Source of the DNA: an uncultured Collinsella sp.
GTDB lineage: Bacteria > Actinomycetota > Coriobacteriia > Coriobacteriales > Coriobacteriaceae
DNA: 64,000 nucleotides
NCBI GenBank assembly: GCA_902465015.1
Contig: CABQLK010000003.1
Coordinates: 1 to 64,000 of the forward strand
Reading direction: 5' to 3'
Below, one piece after another: positions 34,823 through 42,312 of the stretch (position 1 is the first letter of the stretch; the number at the start of each line of letters is the position of its first letter). The position numbers and the translations under genes are program-made. The notes beneath the pieces were generated by a model. It was given only the letters and a program-made list of their open reading frames with translations, was not told the DNA's origin and searched no databases.

Positions 34823-35349
34823 AGGGCGAGCGCCCCATCGGGGTGCTGCTGGTGTTTGCTTGCCTGACCGTGGCGATAGCGGCGGTGCTTTGGGGGCTTA
34901 ACGCCGCGCGGCAGCAGCGTCCTGGGGCCGCCTTCGATTCGGGCTCAGATTCGGCGGTGGCGTCTCAAAAAGATGAGATGCGAGATGCGGACGATTCGGA
35001 TGTCGCTGTCACGGCGCAAACCTTTCTGCGGACGCTCGACAAGCGGTCTGGCACTGCGACGGATTCGCCTGAGGACAACGCGATTGCGGTCCGGCTTGCA
35101 TGGTCCGAGGACCGACCGATGACCGAGGCAGCGGCGGATATGTTACGCGCTTACCGCGAGGTGCCAACGGCCCAGCTCGCTCTGAGCGGCTATCTCGATA
35201 TTAAGGGCAACGTATGGGGCGCCATCGTGCGCGATGGGCGCGGCTGGGTCGATATGGTGACGGTTGCCGCGGATGCTGGCGATGCTTCGTGTCGTCTGCG
35301 CGCCGTGCGTCTGGTCCCGCAAACAATAAGCTCAAAGGAGGGATCGTGA
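34786..35349 (+). CDS. Membrane-anchored hypothetical protein of the Tad operon
   Basis: Protein of 187 residues with one helix at about 17-38 and a polar Ser/Asp-rich region before an extracytoplasmic domain. It overlaps the pilin gene by 37 bases in another frame; an internal GTG near 34841 could be the true start, which would remove the overlap but shorten the N-terminal cytoplasmic tail. Not recognised. Position suggests a pilus-linked surface or assembly factor. Confidence 0.6.
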   Translation: MERYQRGHQQPVEGERPIGVLLVFACLTVAIAAVLWGLNAARQQRPGAAFDSGSDSAVASQKDEMRDADDSDVAVTAQTFLRTLDKRSGTATDSPEDNAIAVRLAWSEDRPMTEAAADMLRAYREVPTAQLALSGYLDIKGNVWGAIVRDGRGWVDMVTVAADAGDASCRLRAVRLVPQTISSKEGS

Positions 35350-35350
35350 A

Positions 35351-35569
35351 ATGCATGGCGTTCTGCGTGAAGAGGTTGCCCAAGCGACTGTGGAATACGC
35401 CGTCGTCACGGTGGCGCTGTTATCGATCGTGCTGGCGATTGTGGGACTTTGGCGTGCTGGCACCGATGGACGCTTGGCGGCGCTGGTTGAGCGGGCGGCA
35501 TCCCATGGCGTTGCCTCGACGTCGGTTATCGACGCCGCTGCGGGCGCTAAGGACATCGCGTTGTATTGA
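35351..35569 (+). CDS. Pilin-like small protein (Flp/TadE-type N-terminal helix)
   Basis: Protein of 72 residues with the motif EEVAQATVEYAVV and one hydrophobic helix. The residue before the usual cleavage point is Ala rather than Gly, so processing by a prepilin peptidase is uncertain. A strong AAAGGAGGG lies 8 bases before the ATG. It is probably a minor pilin. Its end overlaps the following tadE frame. Confidence 0.7.
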   Translation: MHGVLREEVAQATVEYAVVTVALLSIVLAIVGLWRAGTDGRLAALVERAASHGVASTSVIDAAAGAKDIALY

Positions 35570-36041
35570 TATCGCGCGCGAGGACCGGGCACAGTCTACG
35601 GTCGAGGCCGCTTTTTTGCTGCCGACGTTTCTGACGCTCATCCTTCTCGCACTGCAACCGGTGTGCCTGCTCTATACGCGCGCGGTCATGGAGTCTGCCG
35701 CCGCCGAGACCGCGCGGCTCATGACCACGACGACGGCGGAGGACGACGATCTTAAGGAGTTCACCCGCCGCCGGCTTGCCGCAGTGCCCAACGTTTCGAT
35801 CTTTCATGCCGGCGGGCCGTTGTCGTGGGATATCGAGCTTAGCCGGGCCGATGCGGGTGGCGTCTCGTCCGTGTCCGTTTCCGGCGAGGTCAAGCCGTTG
35901 CCTGTGATCGGTGCGTTTGCGCAGGCTATGGGTGGTACCGCCGAGGGCGGCTACGTTGAGCTCAAGGTCGATGTCTCGTATCAATCGCGTCCCGAATGGC
36001 TGGAGGGAGATTATGATTCGTGGATTGCTGCATGGGATTAA
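35505..36041 (+). CDS. tadE: TadE-like pseudopilin
   Basis: Protein of about 178 residues. The TadE hallmark EDRAQSTVEAAFLLP begins near residue 27 and leads into a membrane helix; the rest is an extracytoplasmic beta-rich domain. The only in-frame ATG is 35505, which overlaps the small pilin gene by 65 bases and has a poor ribosome-binding site, so translation may depend on coupling or on an unusual start nearer the motif. The next gene starts 29 bases before its stop. Confidence 0.72.
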   Translation: MALPRRRLSTPLRALRTSRCIDIAREDRAQSTVEAAFLLPTFLTLILLALQPVCLLYTRAVMESAAAETARLMTTTTAEDDDLKEFTRRRLAAVPNVSIFHAGGPLSWDIELSRADAGGVSSVSVSGEVKPLPVIGAFAQAMGGTAEGGYVELKVDVSYQSRPEWLEGDYDSWIAAWD

Positions 36042-38166
36042 GCGTTTCTGGTCTAGACGCGTTTTGACGCGCCGTCCGAGCTGCCATCGCAAGCGAGGCG
36101 GCTTTATGGGTCGAGCCGGTATCGACCTGTTTATCGAAGACGGTGCCTATACCACGCTTTCTTCTGCCGTGGTCATCCTAGTGGTGCTCACGTTGTTGTT
36201 TTCGTCGACCGCAGCGATATGGAGCATGTCGCGTGCCGGGGATACCCAGGTGGCGGCCGATAGCGGCGCGCTGGCGGGTGCCAACGTAGTGTCATCCTAT
36301 CACACGGCTGCCACGGTGGTTGATGCGAGCATCTTGAGTCTGGGACTGGCGGGGTTTGCCACGATCGGGACGGGCCTGGTCGCCATCCTCATCCCGGGTG
36401 CCGAACCAGTTGCCGGCAATATGGTCGACACCGGGATCGAGATCATTAAAACGCGCAACAAGTTTGCCAAAAGCGCATCGGAAGGCTTACAGAAAATCGA
36501 GACGGCTTTGCCGTATCTGATTGCCGCGCGTGCCACGCAGGCGGTGTCGGCGCAGGATACCGATAGTGTGACCTATACCGGTACGGCGCTTGCTGTGCCC
36601 AGGACATCCGAGTCGGACTTCGCTGCGCTCAAAGGGTCAGAGATCTCGACCGATGCCATCGAGAGCACCTCAAAAGACCTTGACTATGCTGCCAAGGAAC
36701 TGAAGAAAGCGTCCGAGAAAACGTCAAAGGCCAAGGAACGCGCCTGGCTTGCCGACTGCAGTGGATCGGACAGAGGCGCAGTCGGAAGCTGTTCGTGCAT
36801 GTGGGAACGCGCGAAGAGCTTGGCGAAGCTTTCGGATATTGAGAATCCGCACTATGCCTCGAGTGTCACATGGGAGCCGCAAGTGGCGCTCGATCGCGCG
36901 AAGGCCTATTACCGCTTGCGCCTTGCAAACGAGGCACCTCAGGGCTCAAGCGTCGAGACGAAGGCGGAGTCGGCGGCGCGCAAGGCGTTTTACACCTATG
37001 CGAGTACAGAGGTCAATCGTGCATATGTAACCGAGGACGGAGATGCAGTCACTTTCCATATCCCGCTGTTGCCGCGCAACGCTGACGAGGTGCGAGCGAC
37101 GGAACTCTATACCGATGCGGCGTGGCCAACCAGCGCCATCGATGGCAAGACGTATCTGCATTACGGAACGAGTTGCCCCAACTATAAGAAAGGGTCGCCA
37201 GGCGGGCTAGCCTCGGTTGCTGATTATGACGGGCAGGACAGATGCAACAGATGCCATTTTGGCGTTTCGTCGCTCGGTGCCGTTGCAGCACCTTCGACTT
37301 CTATCGAAAACGGCTTCGAATACCACTTTGACAAGTTCAAAGACGCCCTGGAAGACTACGTCGACTGCCGCAACAAAGAACTCGAACTTGAGCGTCAGAC
37401 CGAGGACGAGGCCGACCGTGCGGGCAATGCGTTTGACCAGGCCATCAAGGAGCTTTCCGGCGAGCGCCCGCGTATCGCCCCGCCCGGCCGCAACGGCGTG
37501 GTTGCCCTTGCGGTTTCGGGTGCCATTTCGAGCCCCGATGAGCTCAACTCTTCGTTTAACACGGCAGTCAGGCTTGGCGATCGCGGTGCCATCTCTGCTG
37601 CGGTGCTGGCGCCCGATGAGGCGACGGCGCAAAACAACGTGCTTTCGCGATTTTTCTCGACATTGAAGGAACGCTCGGGCGGCGTTGCCGGCGTGCTCGA
37701 CGGCGTCATGGATGTTTGGGGACGGCTGCTTGTGGGATACGGAGACATCCAAGGTTCGGCCGACGAACTTATGGACGAGATGATTAAGGACCTAGGAGGG
37801 GGCAGCGGCGCGTTGGGTTCCATCGCGTCGTGGCTCGGCGATACCGTTTCGGCGTCCATGGCGGCGTTGGGTCTGGAACCGTGCGACTTGCGCCTGCGAA
37901 AGCCAGTGCTGACCGATTCCGCCAACGTCATTAAGAGTCCGGGGTCTGACATTGCTGGTCTCTCTCAAGCGCAAGACAAGCTGCGAAGTATTCCGTTGGG
38001 CGTGACCGATCCCAAGGCGCTTTGCGAGGCGTTGGAATATCAAGTCGAACGCACCATTAGCGGTACGGTGTTCACGCTTGCGGAGATTCCTCTGCCCGGC
38101 GGCGGCTCCATCCCACTCACCGTCGATGTCGCCACGCTGGTTGGCGCTCTGGGCGGTGGGTCGTAA
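36013..38166 (+). CDS. Large TadG-like pilus-assembly protein
   Basis: Protein of 717 residues with one N-terminal helix (residues about 46-70, TLSSAVVILVVLTLLF) and the TadG-type sequence GDTQVAADSGALAGAN just after it. The large extracytoplasmic part has a charged coiled-coil-prone region near residues 200-250, a cysteine-rich stretch (CSGSDRGAVGSCSC, later CNRCHF) and no clear von Willebrand domain. GGAGGGAG sets ATG 36013. It overlaps tadE by 29 bases and the next gene by one base. Confidence 0.7.
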   Translation: MIRGLLHGIKRFWSRRVLTRRPSCHRKRGGFMGRAGIDLFIEDGAYTTLSSAVVILVVLTLLFSSTAAIWSMSRAGDTQVAADSGALAGANVVSSYHTAATVVDASILSLGLAGFATIGTGLVAILIPGAEPVAGNMVDTGIEIIKTRNKFAKSASEGLQKIETALPYLIAARATQAVSAQDTDSVTYTGTALAVPRTSESDFAALKGSEISTDAIESTSKDLDYAAKELKKASEKTSKAKERAWLADCSGSDRGAVGSCSCMWERAKSLAKLSDIENPHYASSVTWEPQVALDRAKAYYRLRLANEAPQGSSVETKAESAARKAFYTYASTEVNRAYVTEDGDAVTFHIPLLPRNADEVRATELYTDAAWPTSAIDGKTYLHYGTSCPNYKKGSPGGLASVADYDGQDRCNRCHFGVSSLGAVAAPSTSIENGFEYHFDKFKDALEDYVDCRNKELELERQTEDEADRAGNAFDQAIKELSGERPRIAPPGRNGVVALAVSGAISSPDELNSSFNTAVRLGDRGAISAAVLAPDEATAQNNVLSRFFSTLKERSGGVAGVLDGVMDVWGRLLVGYGDIQGSADELMDEMIKDLGGGSGALGSIASWLGDTVSASMAALGLEPCDLRLRKPVLTDSANVIKSPGSDIAGLSQAQDKLRSIPLGVTDPKALCEALEYQVERTISGTVFTLAEIPLPGGGSIPLTVDVATLVGALGGGS

Positions 38167-38642
38167 TGAGTATCCGCATGCGTCTGCGCGAGGAGCGCGC
38201 CCAAGCGACGGTGGAGATGGCGGTGGTTACGCCCGTTTTGCTGGTGCTGGCACTCATCGTGTACAACGTCATGATCTTTGCCAGCGCCGTCGCGCGCTTC
38301 GACCGCGTGGTACCCGACATCGTGTTGGCGCACGTCGTGGCGTCGGAGGGGGAGGGCGACGAAAGCTCTGCCGATGCCTCGGCGACGGTTCAGACTCAAA
38401 TTCTGAATGCCATGGAGGGCTATGACTTGCGGATCGAAGTGTCGAGCGAACAAGGCGCGGAGGCATCGGATGGTGGCCTGCTCTCCCTATCCGGTACGTT
38501 TAGGACCTACACCTGCACCATGCACTATGAGCCGTGGCCGACTTCTCTCAGCATCGCTGGCGTTTCGCTGGGGGCGCCGACAACGTTGTCGCACGAGCGC
38601 GCGGTGACGGTCGATCCATGGCGTCCGGGGGTGGTCATGTGA
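38166..38642 (+). CDS. Second TadE-like pseudopilin
   Basis: Protein of 158 residues with the motif EERAQATVEMAVVTP at residues 9-23 and one helix, followed by an extracytoplasmic domain. It shares one base with the stop of the previous gene (TAATG), so it is translationally coupled. With the two preceding small genes it makes a set of three pilin-type minor subunits besides Flp. Confidence 0.78.
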   Translation: MSIRMRLREERAQATVEMAVVTPVLLVLALIVYNVMIFASAVARFDRVVPDIVLAHVVASEGEGDESSADASATVQTQILNAMEGYDLRIEVSSEQGAEASDGGLLSLSGTFRTYTCTMHYEPWPTSLSIAGVSLGAPTTLSHERAVTVDPWRPGVVM

Positions 38643-38998
38643 CCGCGGTCTCGTCCTACATCGCCTACGCGCGGGCACTCAACAGGCTGGGTTGGACGCC
38701 GGCCGAGTTTGCGGTGGCGGAGTCGTTTGTCGTGCGCCTGCGCGGCATGCTGGGACGGCGTCCGGTTGCCGCCAACGGCCTGCCGCTCGTCATGGCGTTT
38801 CCACGCTGCTCTTCGGTCCATACGTGTTTTATGGCCTATCCCATCGACATCGCCTTCATCAATCGCGACGGCAATATCCTCGCGCGCTACGAAAACGTCC
38901 GTCCTTGGCACATGTGTTCCTGTCCCGGTGCCTGGGCGGTATTGGAACGCCCTTCAATCCTCGCTACACCTCCCACCCTCCAACAAGTGCCGGCGTAA
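38639..38998 (+). CDS. DUF192-family protein at the end of the Tad operon
   Basis: Protein of 119 residues. The segment LVMAFPRCSSVHTCFMAYPIDIAF matches the DUF192 core (FxxxxxVHTxFMxxPIDVxF). Most DUF192 proteins are exported; this one shows no clear signal peptide. GTG 38639 overlaps the previous stop by four bases and follows GGGGGTGG. Function unknown. Confidence 0.72.
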   Translation: MTAVSSYIAYARALNRLGWTPAEFAVAESFVVRLRGMLGRRPVAANGLPLVMAFPRCSSVHTCFMAYPIDIAFINRDGNILARYENVRPWHMCSCPGAWAVLERPSILATPPTLQQVPA

Positions 38999-39002
38999 GA
39001 GA

Positions 39003-39032
39003 TTGACGACGGCGGACTTTCGTCATACGAAA
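39003..39032 (+). promoter_or_regulatory. Promoter and operator of the toxin-antitoxin pair
   Basis: TTGACG at 39003-39008 is 17 bases from TACGAA. A palindrome TTTCGT-CAT-ACGAAA at 39018-39032 covers the -10, as expected for autoregulation by a ribbon-helix-helix antitoxin. Confidence 0.5.
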
Positions 39033-39057
39033 TTGGGTAAGATGGAGGAGAAGATGC

Positions 39058-39324
39058 ATGGATGTTGAGATCCATCCCAACGCCAAAAAACACTTGACGG
39101 AAAAGCAGGTGCTTGGTGCCTGGTTCGCGGTTACTGAGTGCATTCGCCGCGAGTCGGAGGATGAGCCGCCGAGATGGCTTGCCATTGGATGGCTTCCAGA
39201 TGGTCGAAGTGTGGAACTTGTTGCGGTCGAACTAATTCGTGGATGGCTCATTGTTCATGCCCTGTCTCCGGTTCAGAAGAAATTCTGGCAAGAGATCGAG
39301 CGAGCTCGGCAGAGGGGTCGATGA
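39058..39324 (+). CDS. Putative toxin of a toxin-antitoxin pair (BrnT/RelE-like size)
   Basis: Protein of 88 residues, compact, ending in a basic QRGR tail. The pattern EIHPNAKKHLTEKQV, a W/F-rich beta region (PRWLAIGWLPDGRSVELVAVEL) and VHALSPVQKKF resembles BrnT/DUF4258-type ribonuclease toxins, although catalytic residues cannot be assigned. GGAGGAG precedes ATG 39058. It overlaps the RHH gene by four bases, toxin first, as in BrnT/BrnA-type loci. Confidence 0.6.
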   Translation: MDVEIHPNAKKHLTEKQVLGAWFAVTECIRRESEDEPPRWLAIGWLPDGRSVELVAVELIRGWLIVHALSPVQKKFWQEIERARQRGR

Positions 39325-39608
39325 TGAGCAAGGCGTATACGGCTGCCAATGGTCAGGTTGTAACGGATGAAATGATTGACGCGTGGTGCGAGTCGTACGA
39401 GCATGGCGGGTTTCCGGACGGCGAGCATACCGTTGGGGGGATCGTGCACGGGCGGCCTCCGCTCTCAAGCGAAGGGACGGCAACGCTATCGGTCAAGATT
39501 CCCCTAGGGATGAAGGAGGCGATTCGTCGTCGGGCGGCGGCTGAAGGGATGACGCCAAGTGAGTTTGCCCGTGCAGCCCTGAGCGAAAAACTTCTTGCGG
39601 CGGGTTGA
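39321..39608 (+). CDS. Putative ribbon-helix-helix antitoxin
   Basis: Protein of 95 residues. The C-terminal 40 residues have an RHH/CopG pattern: LSVKIPLGMKEAIRRRAAAE followed by GMTPSEFARAAL. The N-terminal half would bind the toxin. The start is ATG 39321 or ATG 39324 behind AGAGGGG. Pairing with the preceding gene and the operator-like palindrome supports an antitoxin. Confidence 0.68.
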   Translation: MMSKAYTAANGQVVTDEMIDAWCESYEHGGFPDGEHTVGGIVHGRPPLSSEGTATLSVKIPLGMKEAIRRRAAAEGMTPSEFARAALSEKLLAAG

Positions 39609-39683
39609 TGTCTCTAACGTGCTGTTCTATAGGGTTGGACTTGTGGCTGGCGCCGTGCTCAAAAACTTTTTTCAAATTCTCGG

Positions 39684-39711
39684 TTGACCGGAGCGCGTCC
39701 TTGGTTATACT
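39684..39711 (+). promoter_or_regulatory. Promoter of tRNA-Phe
   Basis: TTGACC (39684-39689) and TATACT (39706-39711), 16 bases apart, 32 bases before the tRNA. Confidence 0.7.
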
Positions 39712-39743
39712 AATCAAGCCTTGAAACAAGGCACACCTCAAAT

Positions 39744-39798
<55 letters not shown>

Positions 39799-39816
<18 letters not shown>

Positions 39817-40054
39817 CCTTGAATTGACTAGGACCTCTGCAAAGGGGTCCTTTTCTTTTATGTGGACCATGCACGGAATCGAACCCCGTGAGGGCGTGGA
39901 GCTGAGGAAACGCGCAAGCGTTTTCCAGCGTAGCTCGCAAGGCGCGCAAGCGCCGCAGCGGTCCGTCCGCGCAGCGCGCGGACGCGATTCCCTTCCCCGC
40001 CACCTTGAATTGACTAGGACCTCTGCAAAGGGGTCCTTTTCTTTTATGCGGACC
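39799..40054 (+). repeat. tRNA-Phe trailing cassette flanked by 70-bp direct repeats
   Basis: 39799-39868 and 39985-40054 are 69/70 identical. Each carries the tRNA-Phe 3' end, from the T-loop onward, plus the terminator. Between them an inverted echo of the T-arm (GGAATCGAACCCCG at 39875-39888) is followed by hairpins: GGAAACGC-GCAA-GCGTTTTCC at about 39906, GGCGC-GCAA-GCGCC at 39941, and TCCGCGC/GCGCGGA at about 39965. The spacing between copies is 186 bases. Confidence 0.8.
39830..39858 (+). terminator. Terminator of tRNA-Phe (first copy)
   Basis: AGGACCTC pairs with GGGGTCCT over TGCAAA, followed by TTTTCTTTT. An identical terminator recurs at 40016-40044 in the downstream cassette. Confidence 0.8.
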
Positions 40055-40057
40055 CGC

Positions 40058-40103
40058 GGAAAGCGCATCCCATTATTGAGCGAAAGAATGGGATGCGCTT
40101 TCC
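40058..40103. repeat. Perfect 17-bp inverted repeat
   Basis: GGAAAGCGCATCCCATT (40058-40074) and its exact complement (40087-40103) flank a 12-base loop. There is no T-run. It lies directly after the tRNA-Phe cassette and about 190 bases before the GH5 gene. Confidence 0.7.
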
Positions 40104-40260
40104 GGCGCTTACTTCCGACGTGCGTGCACATCTCGGCGCACCAGCTCGTGCCCGCTCGCCCCAGACATTCCTCCCGCTTTTGCGCCACTTTATAGACCGT
40201 TCGGTCGTCTGTCCGCACGCGCGGGTATACTCAAAACGATACTTTTCCTATGCAATACGA

Positions 40261-40277
40261 TGCAGGCTCAGCCTGCA
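40261..40277. promoter_or_regulatory. Palindrome in the GH5 gene leader
   Basis: TGCAGGCT-C-AGCCTGCA, 8 bases before the GH5 ribosome-binding site. It could be a repressor operator or an mRNA hairpin. Confidence 0.35.
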
Positions 40278-40296
40278 CGATCCGAAGGGGGCAGTG

Positions 40297-41358
40297 ATGG
40301 AGAGGATACTCGGCGTTAATCTCTCTGGCTGGTTTATTCCCGAGCCTTGGGTGACCCCGTCGCTATACGCGGCGACCGGTGCATCCAATGCGGCCGAGCT
40401 GCAGGAGGCCATGGGCACCGCCGCCTATAACGAGCGCATGCGCCGTCATTACGAGACGTTTGTGAGTGAGGACGATTTTTGCCGCATGGCGCAGATCGGT
40501 CTCAATGCCGTGCGTCTGCCGGTGCCCTGGTATGCCTTTGGCTCGCAGGAGTCCGATGCGTCCTACATCTCGGTTGTCGACTACATCGACCGTGCAATTG
40601 AGTGGGCCGCCAAGTACGACATCCGCGTGCTGCTCGATTTGGCAACTGTGCCCGGTGGCCAGGGCGATTCCAACGATTCGCCCACCACGCCGGAGGCTGT
40701 TGCCGAATGGCATTCGTCCACCAACGGCCGTCATGTCGCACTCGACGTGCTCGAGCGCTTGGCCGATCGCTACGGCGAGGCCGAGAGCCTGCTGGGCATT
40801 GAGCTGCTGGACACGCCGCAGATGAGCGTCCGCAAGAGTCTCTTTACCATGACGGATGGCATTCCGGCCCACTACCTGCGCAATTTCTATCGCGATGCCT
40901 ACGAGCTCGTCCGTTCGTATATGCCCGAGGATAAGATCGTCGTCTTCTCGTCGTCGGGGCATCCCAACGAATGGAAGCATTTTATGCGCGGCGCCAAGTA
41001 TAAGAACGTCTACATGGACCTTCACCTGTACCATTACCGCGACGAGTATGCGCTCGACATCACGAGCCCCCGCGGGCTGACGACGGCGATTTCGCGTAAC
41101 AAGCGCGAGCTTAAAGAAGCGATCTCGACTGGGTTCCCCGTGCTGGTGGGCGAATGGTCGGGTGCGGCGATTTTTGCCAACTCGTCGGTTACGCCCGAGG
41201 GGCGCAATGCCTACGAGCGCGTGTTTATCGCCAACCAGCTGGCTTCGTTTGCACCGGCTGCCGGTTGGTTCTTCCAAACGTGGAAGACCGAGAAGCGCAT
41301 TGCGGCATGGGATGCCCGCGCGGCACTCGGTACGCTCGAGCGCGGCATGATTGAATAG
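40297..41358 (+). CDS. GH5-like glycoside hydrolase, acid/base site altered
   Basis: Protein of 353 residues with a GH5 TIM barrel resembling exo-beta-1,3-glucanases: GVNLSGWF at the start, LNAVRLPVPW near 68-77, and HLYHY in the second half. The nucleophile Glu is kept in LVGEWSGA. The usual acid/base motif ELLNEP is ELLDTP here (near residue 170), so the catalytic Glu is Thr and the Asn before it is Asp. No signal peptide is visible. AAGGGGG precedes ATG 40297; a longer frame starts inside unrelated non-coding sequence. It leads an operon with rsmI 6 bases behind. It may be inactive or work differently. Confidence 0.75.
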   Translation: MERILGVNLSGWFIPEPWVTPSLYAATGASNAAELQEAMGTAAYNERMRRHYETFVSEDDFCRMAQIGLNAVRLPVPWYAFGSQESDASYISVVDYIDRAIEWAAKYDIRVLLDLATVPGGQGDSNDSPTTPEAVAEWHSSTNGRHVALDVLERLADRYGEAESLLGIELLDTPQMSVRKSLFTMTDGIPAHYLRNFYRDAYELVRSYMPEDKIVVFSSSGHPNEWKHFMRGAKYKNVYMDLHLYHYRDEYALDITSPRGLTTAISRNKRELKEAISTGFPVLVGEWSGAAIFANSSVTPEGRNAYERVFIANQLASFAPAAGWFFQTWKTEKRIAAWDARAALGTLERGMIE

Positions 41359-41364
41359 GTTGAT

Positions 41365-42243
41365 ATGACGCAAAACAGCGCCCATACGGGCAAACTCTAT
41401 GTGGTCGGCACGCCCATCGGCAACCTGGGCGACCTGTCCCCGCGCGTTGGCGAGGCCTTTGCCGCCGCCGATGCCATTTGCTGCGAAGACACGCGTGTGA
41501 CGTCAAAGCTGCTGATGCATCTGGGCATTTCCAAACCGCTTGTCCGTTGCGACGAGAATGTGATCGCCAGTCGCGCCGCCGGCCTGGTCGACCGCCTGCT
41601 GGCGGGGGAGACCCTCGCCTTTGCCTCGGACGCCGGCATGCCGAGTGTGTCCGACCCCGGCCAGGCGCTGGTCGAGGCAGCGCGTGAGGCCGATGTGACC
41701 GTCGAAGTTATCCCCGGGCCCTCTGCTTGCGTCACGGCGCTCGTTTCGTCCGGCATTCCCTGCGAGCATTTTTTCTTCGAGGGCTTTTTGGGCCGAAAGC
41801 ACGGCGACCGCGTGCGCCGTTTGCAGCGCCTTGCCGTAGTGCCCGGCGCGCTCATCTTCTACGAGTCTCCACACCGCATCGTGGCGACGCTCGAGGCCGT
41901 GGCGGAGGTCTTTCCCCAGCGTGAGGTTGCCGTCTGCCGCGAACTCACCAAGCTGCACGAGGAGGTCTTGCGCGGGCCTGCTGCCCAGCTCGCCGAGGAG
42001 CTGCGTGCTCGCGGCGAGGTAAAGGGCGAGATTGCGCTGGTCATCGCGCCGCCGAGCGAGGATGAGGAGGCCGGTATCGTGCCGGTTGGCGCCGCGGCAG
42101 CGGATCCCGACGAGGCCCTGTGCGAGGATATCCGCTCCGCGCTCGAGGAGGGGGAGCCCGCCTCTGCGGTGGCCAAGCGCCTGTCTCAGAAGTATTCGCG
42201 CCGCAAGCGCGATGTCTATGCCATGGTGCTCGATATGCAATAG
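41365..42243 (+). CDS. rsmI: 16S rRNA (cytidine-1402 2'-O) methyltransferase
   Basis: Methylates the ribose of C1402 in 16S rRNA with SAM. The 292-residue product has the tetrapyrrole-methylase fold: VVGTPIGNLGDL near residue 13, CEDTRVT near 40, SDAGMPSVSDPG near 88 and an EVIPGPSA segment. It follows the GH5 gene by 6 bases and precedes metG. Confidence 0.93.
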   Translation: MTQNSAHTGKLYVVGTPIGNLGDLSPRVGEAFAAADAICCEDTRVTSKLLMHLGISKPLVRCDENVIASRAAGLVDRLLAGETLAFASDAGMPSVSDPGQALVEAAREADVTVEVIPGPSACVTALVSSGIPCEHFFFEGFLGRKHGDRVRRLQRLAVVPGALIFYESPHRIVATLEAVAEVFPQREVAVCRELTKLHEEVLRGPAAQLAEELRARGEVKGEIALVIAPPSEDEEAGIVPVGAAAADPDEALCEDIRSALEEGEPASAVAKRLSQKYSRRKRDVYAMVLDMQ

Positions 42244-42312
42244 ATGGAGGATATCCAGCCCTTGCGCTAGAATCATCCCCTGTATGCAACGTTTTTCTGG
42301 AGGACAAACCCC

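Noticed and set aside
35911..36012. Upstream in-frame extension of the TadG-like gene
   Set aside because: It overlaps tadE deeply and has no ribosome-binding site, whereas GGAGGGAG is correctly placed before ATG 36013.
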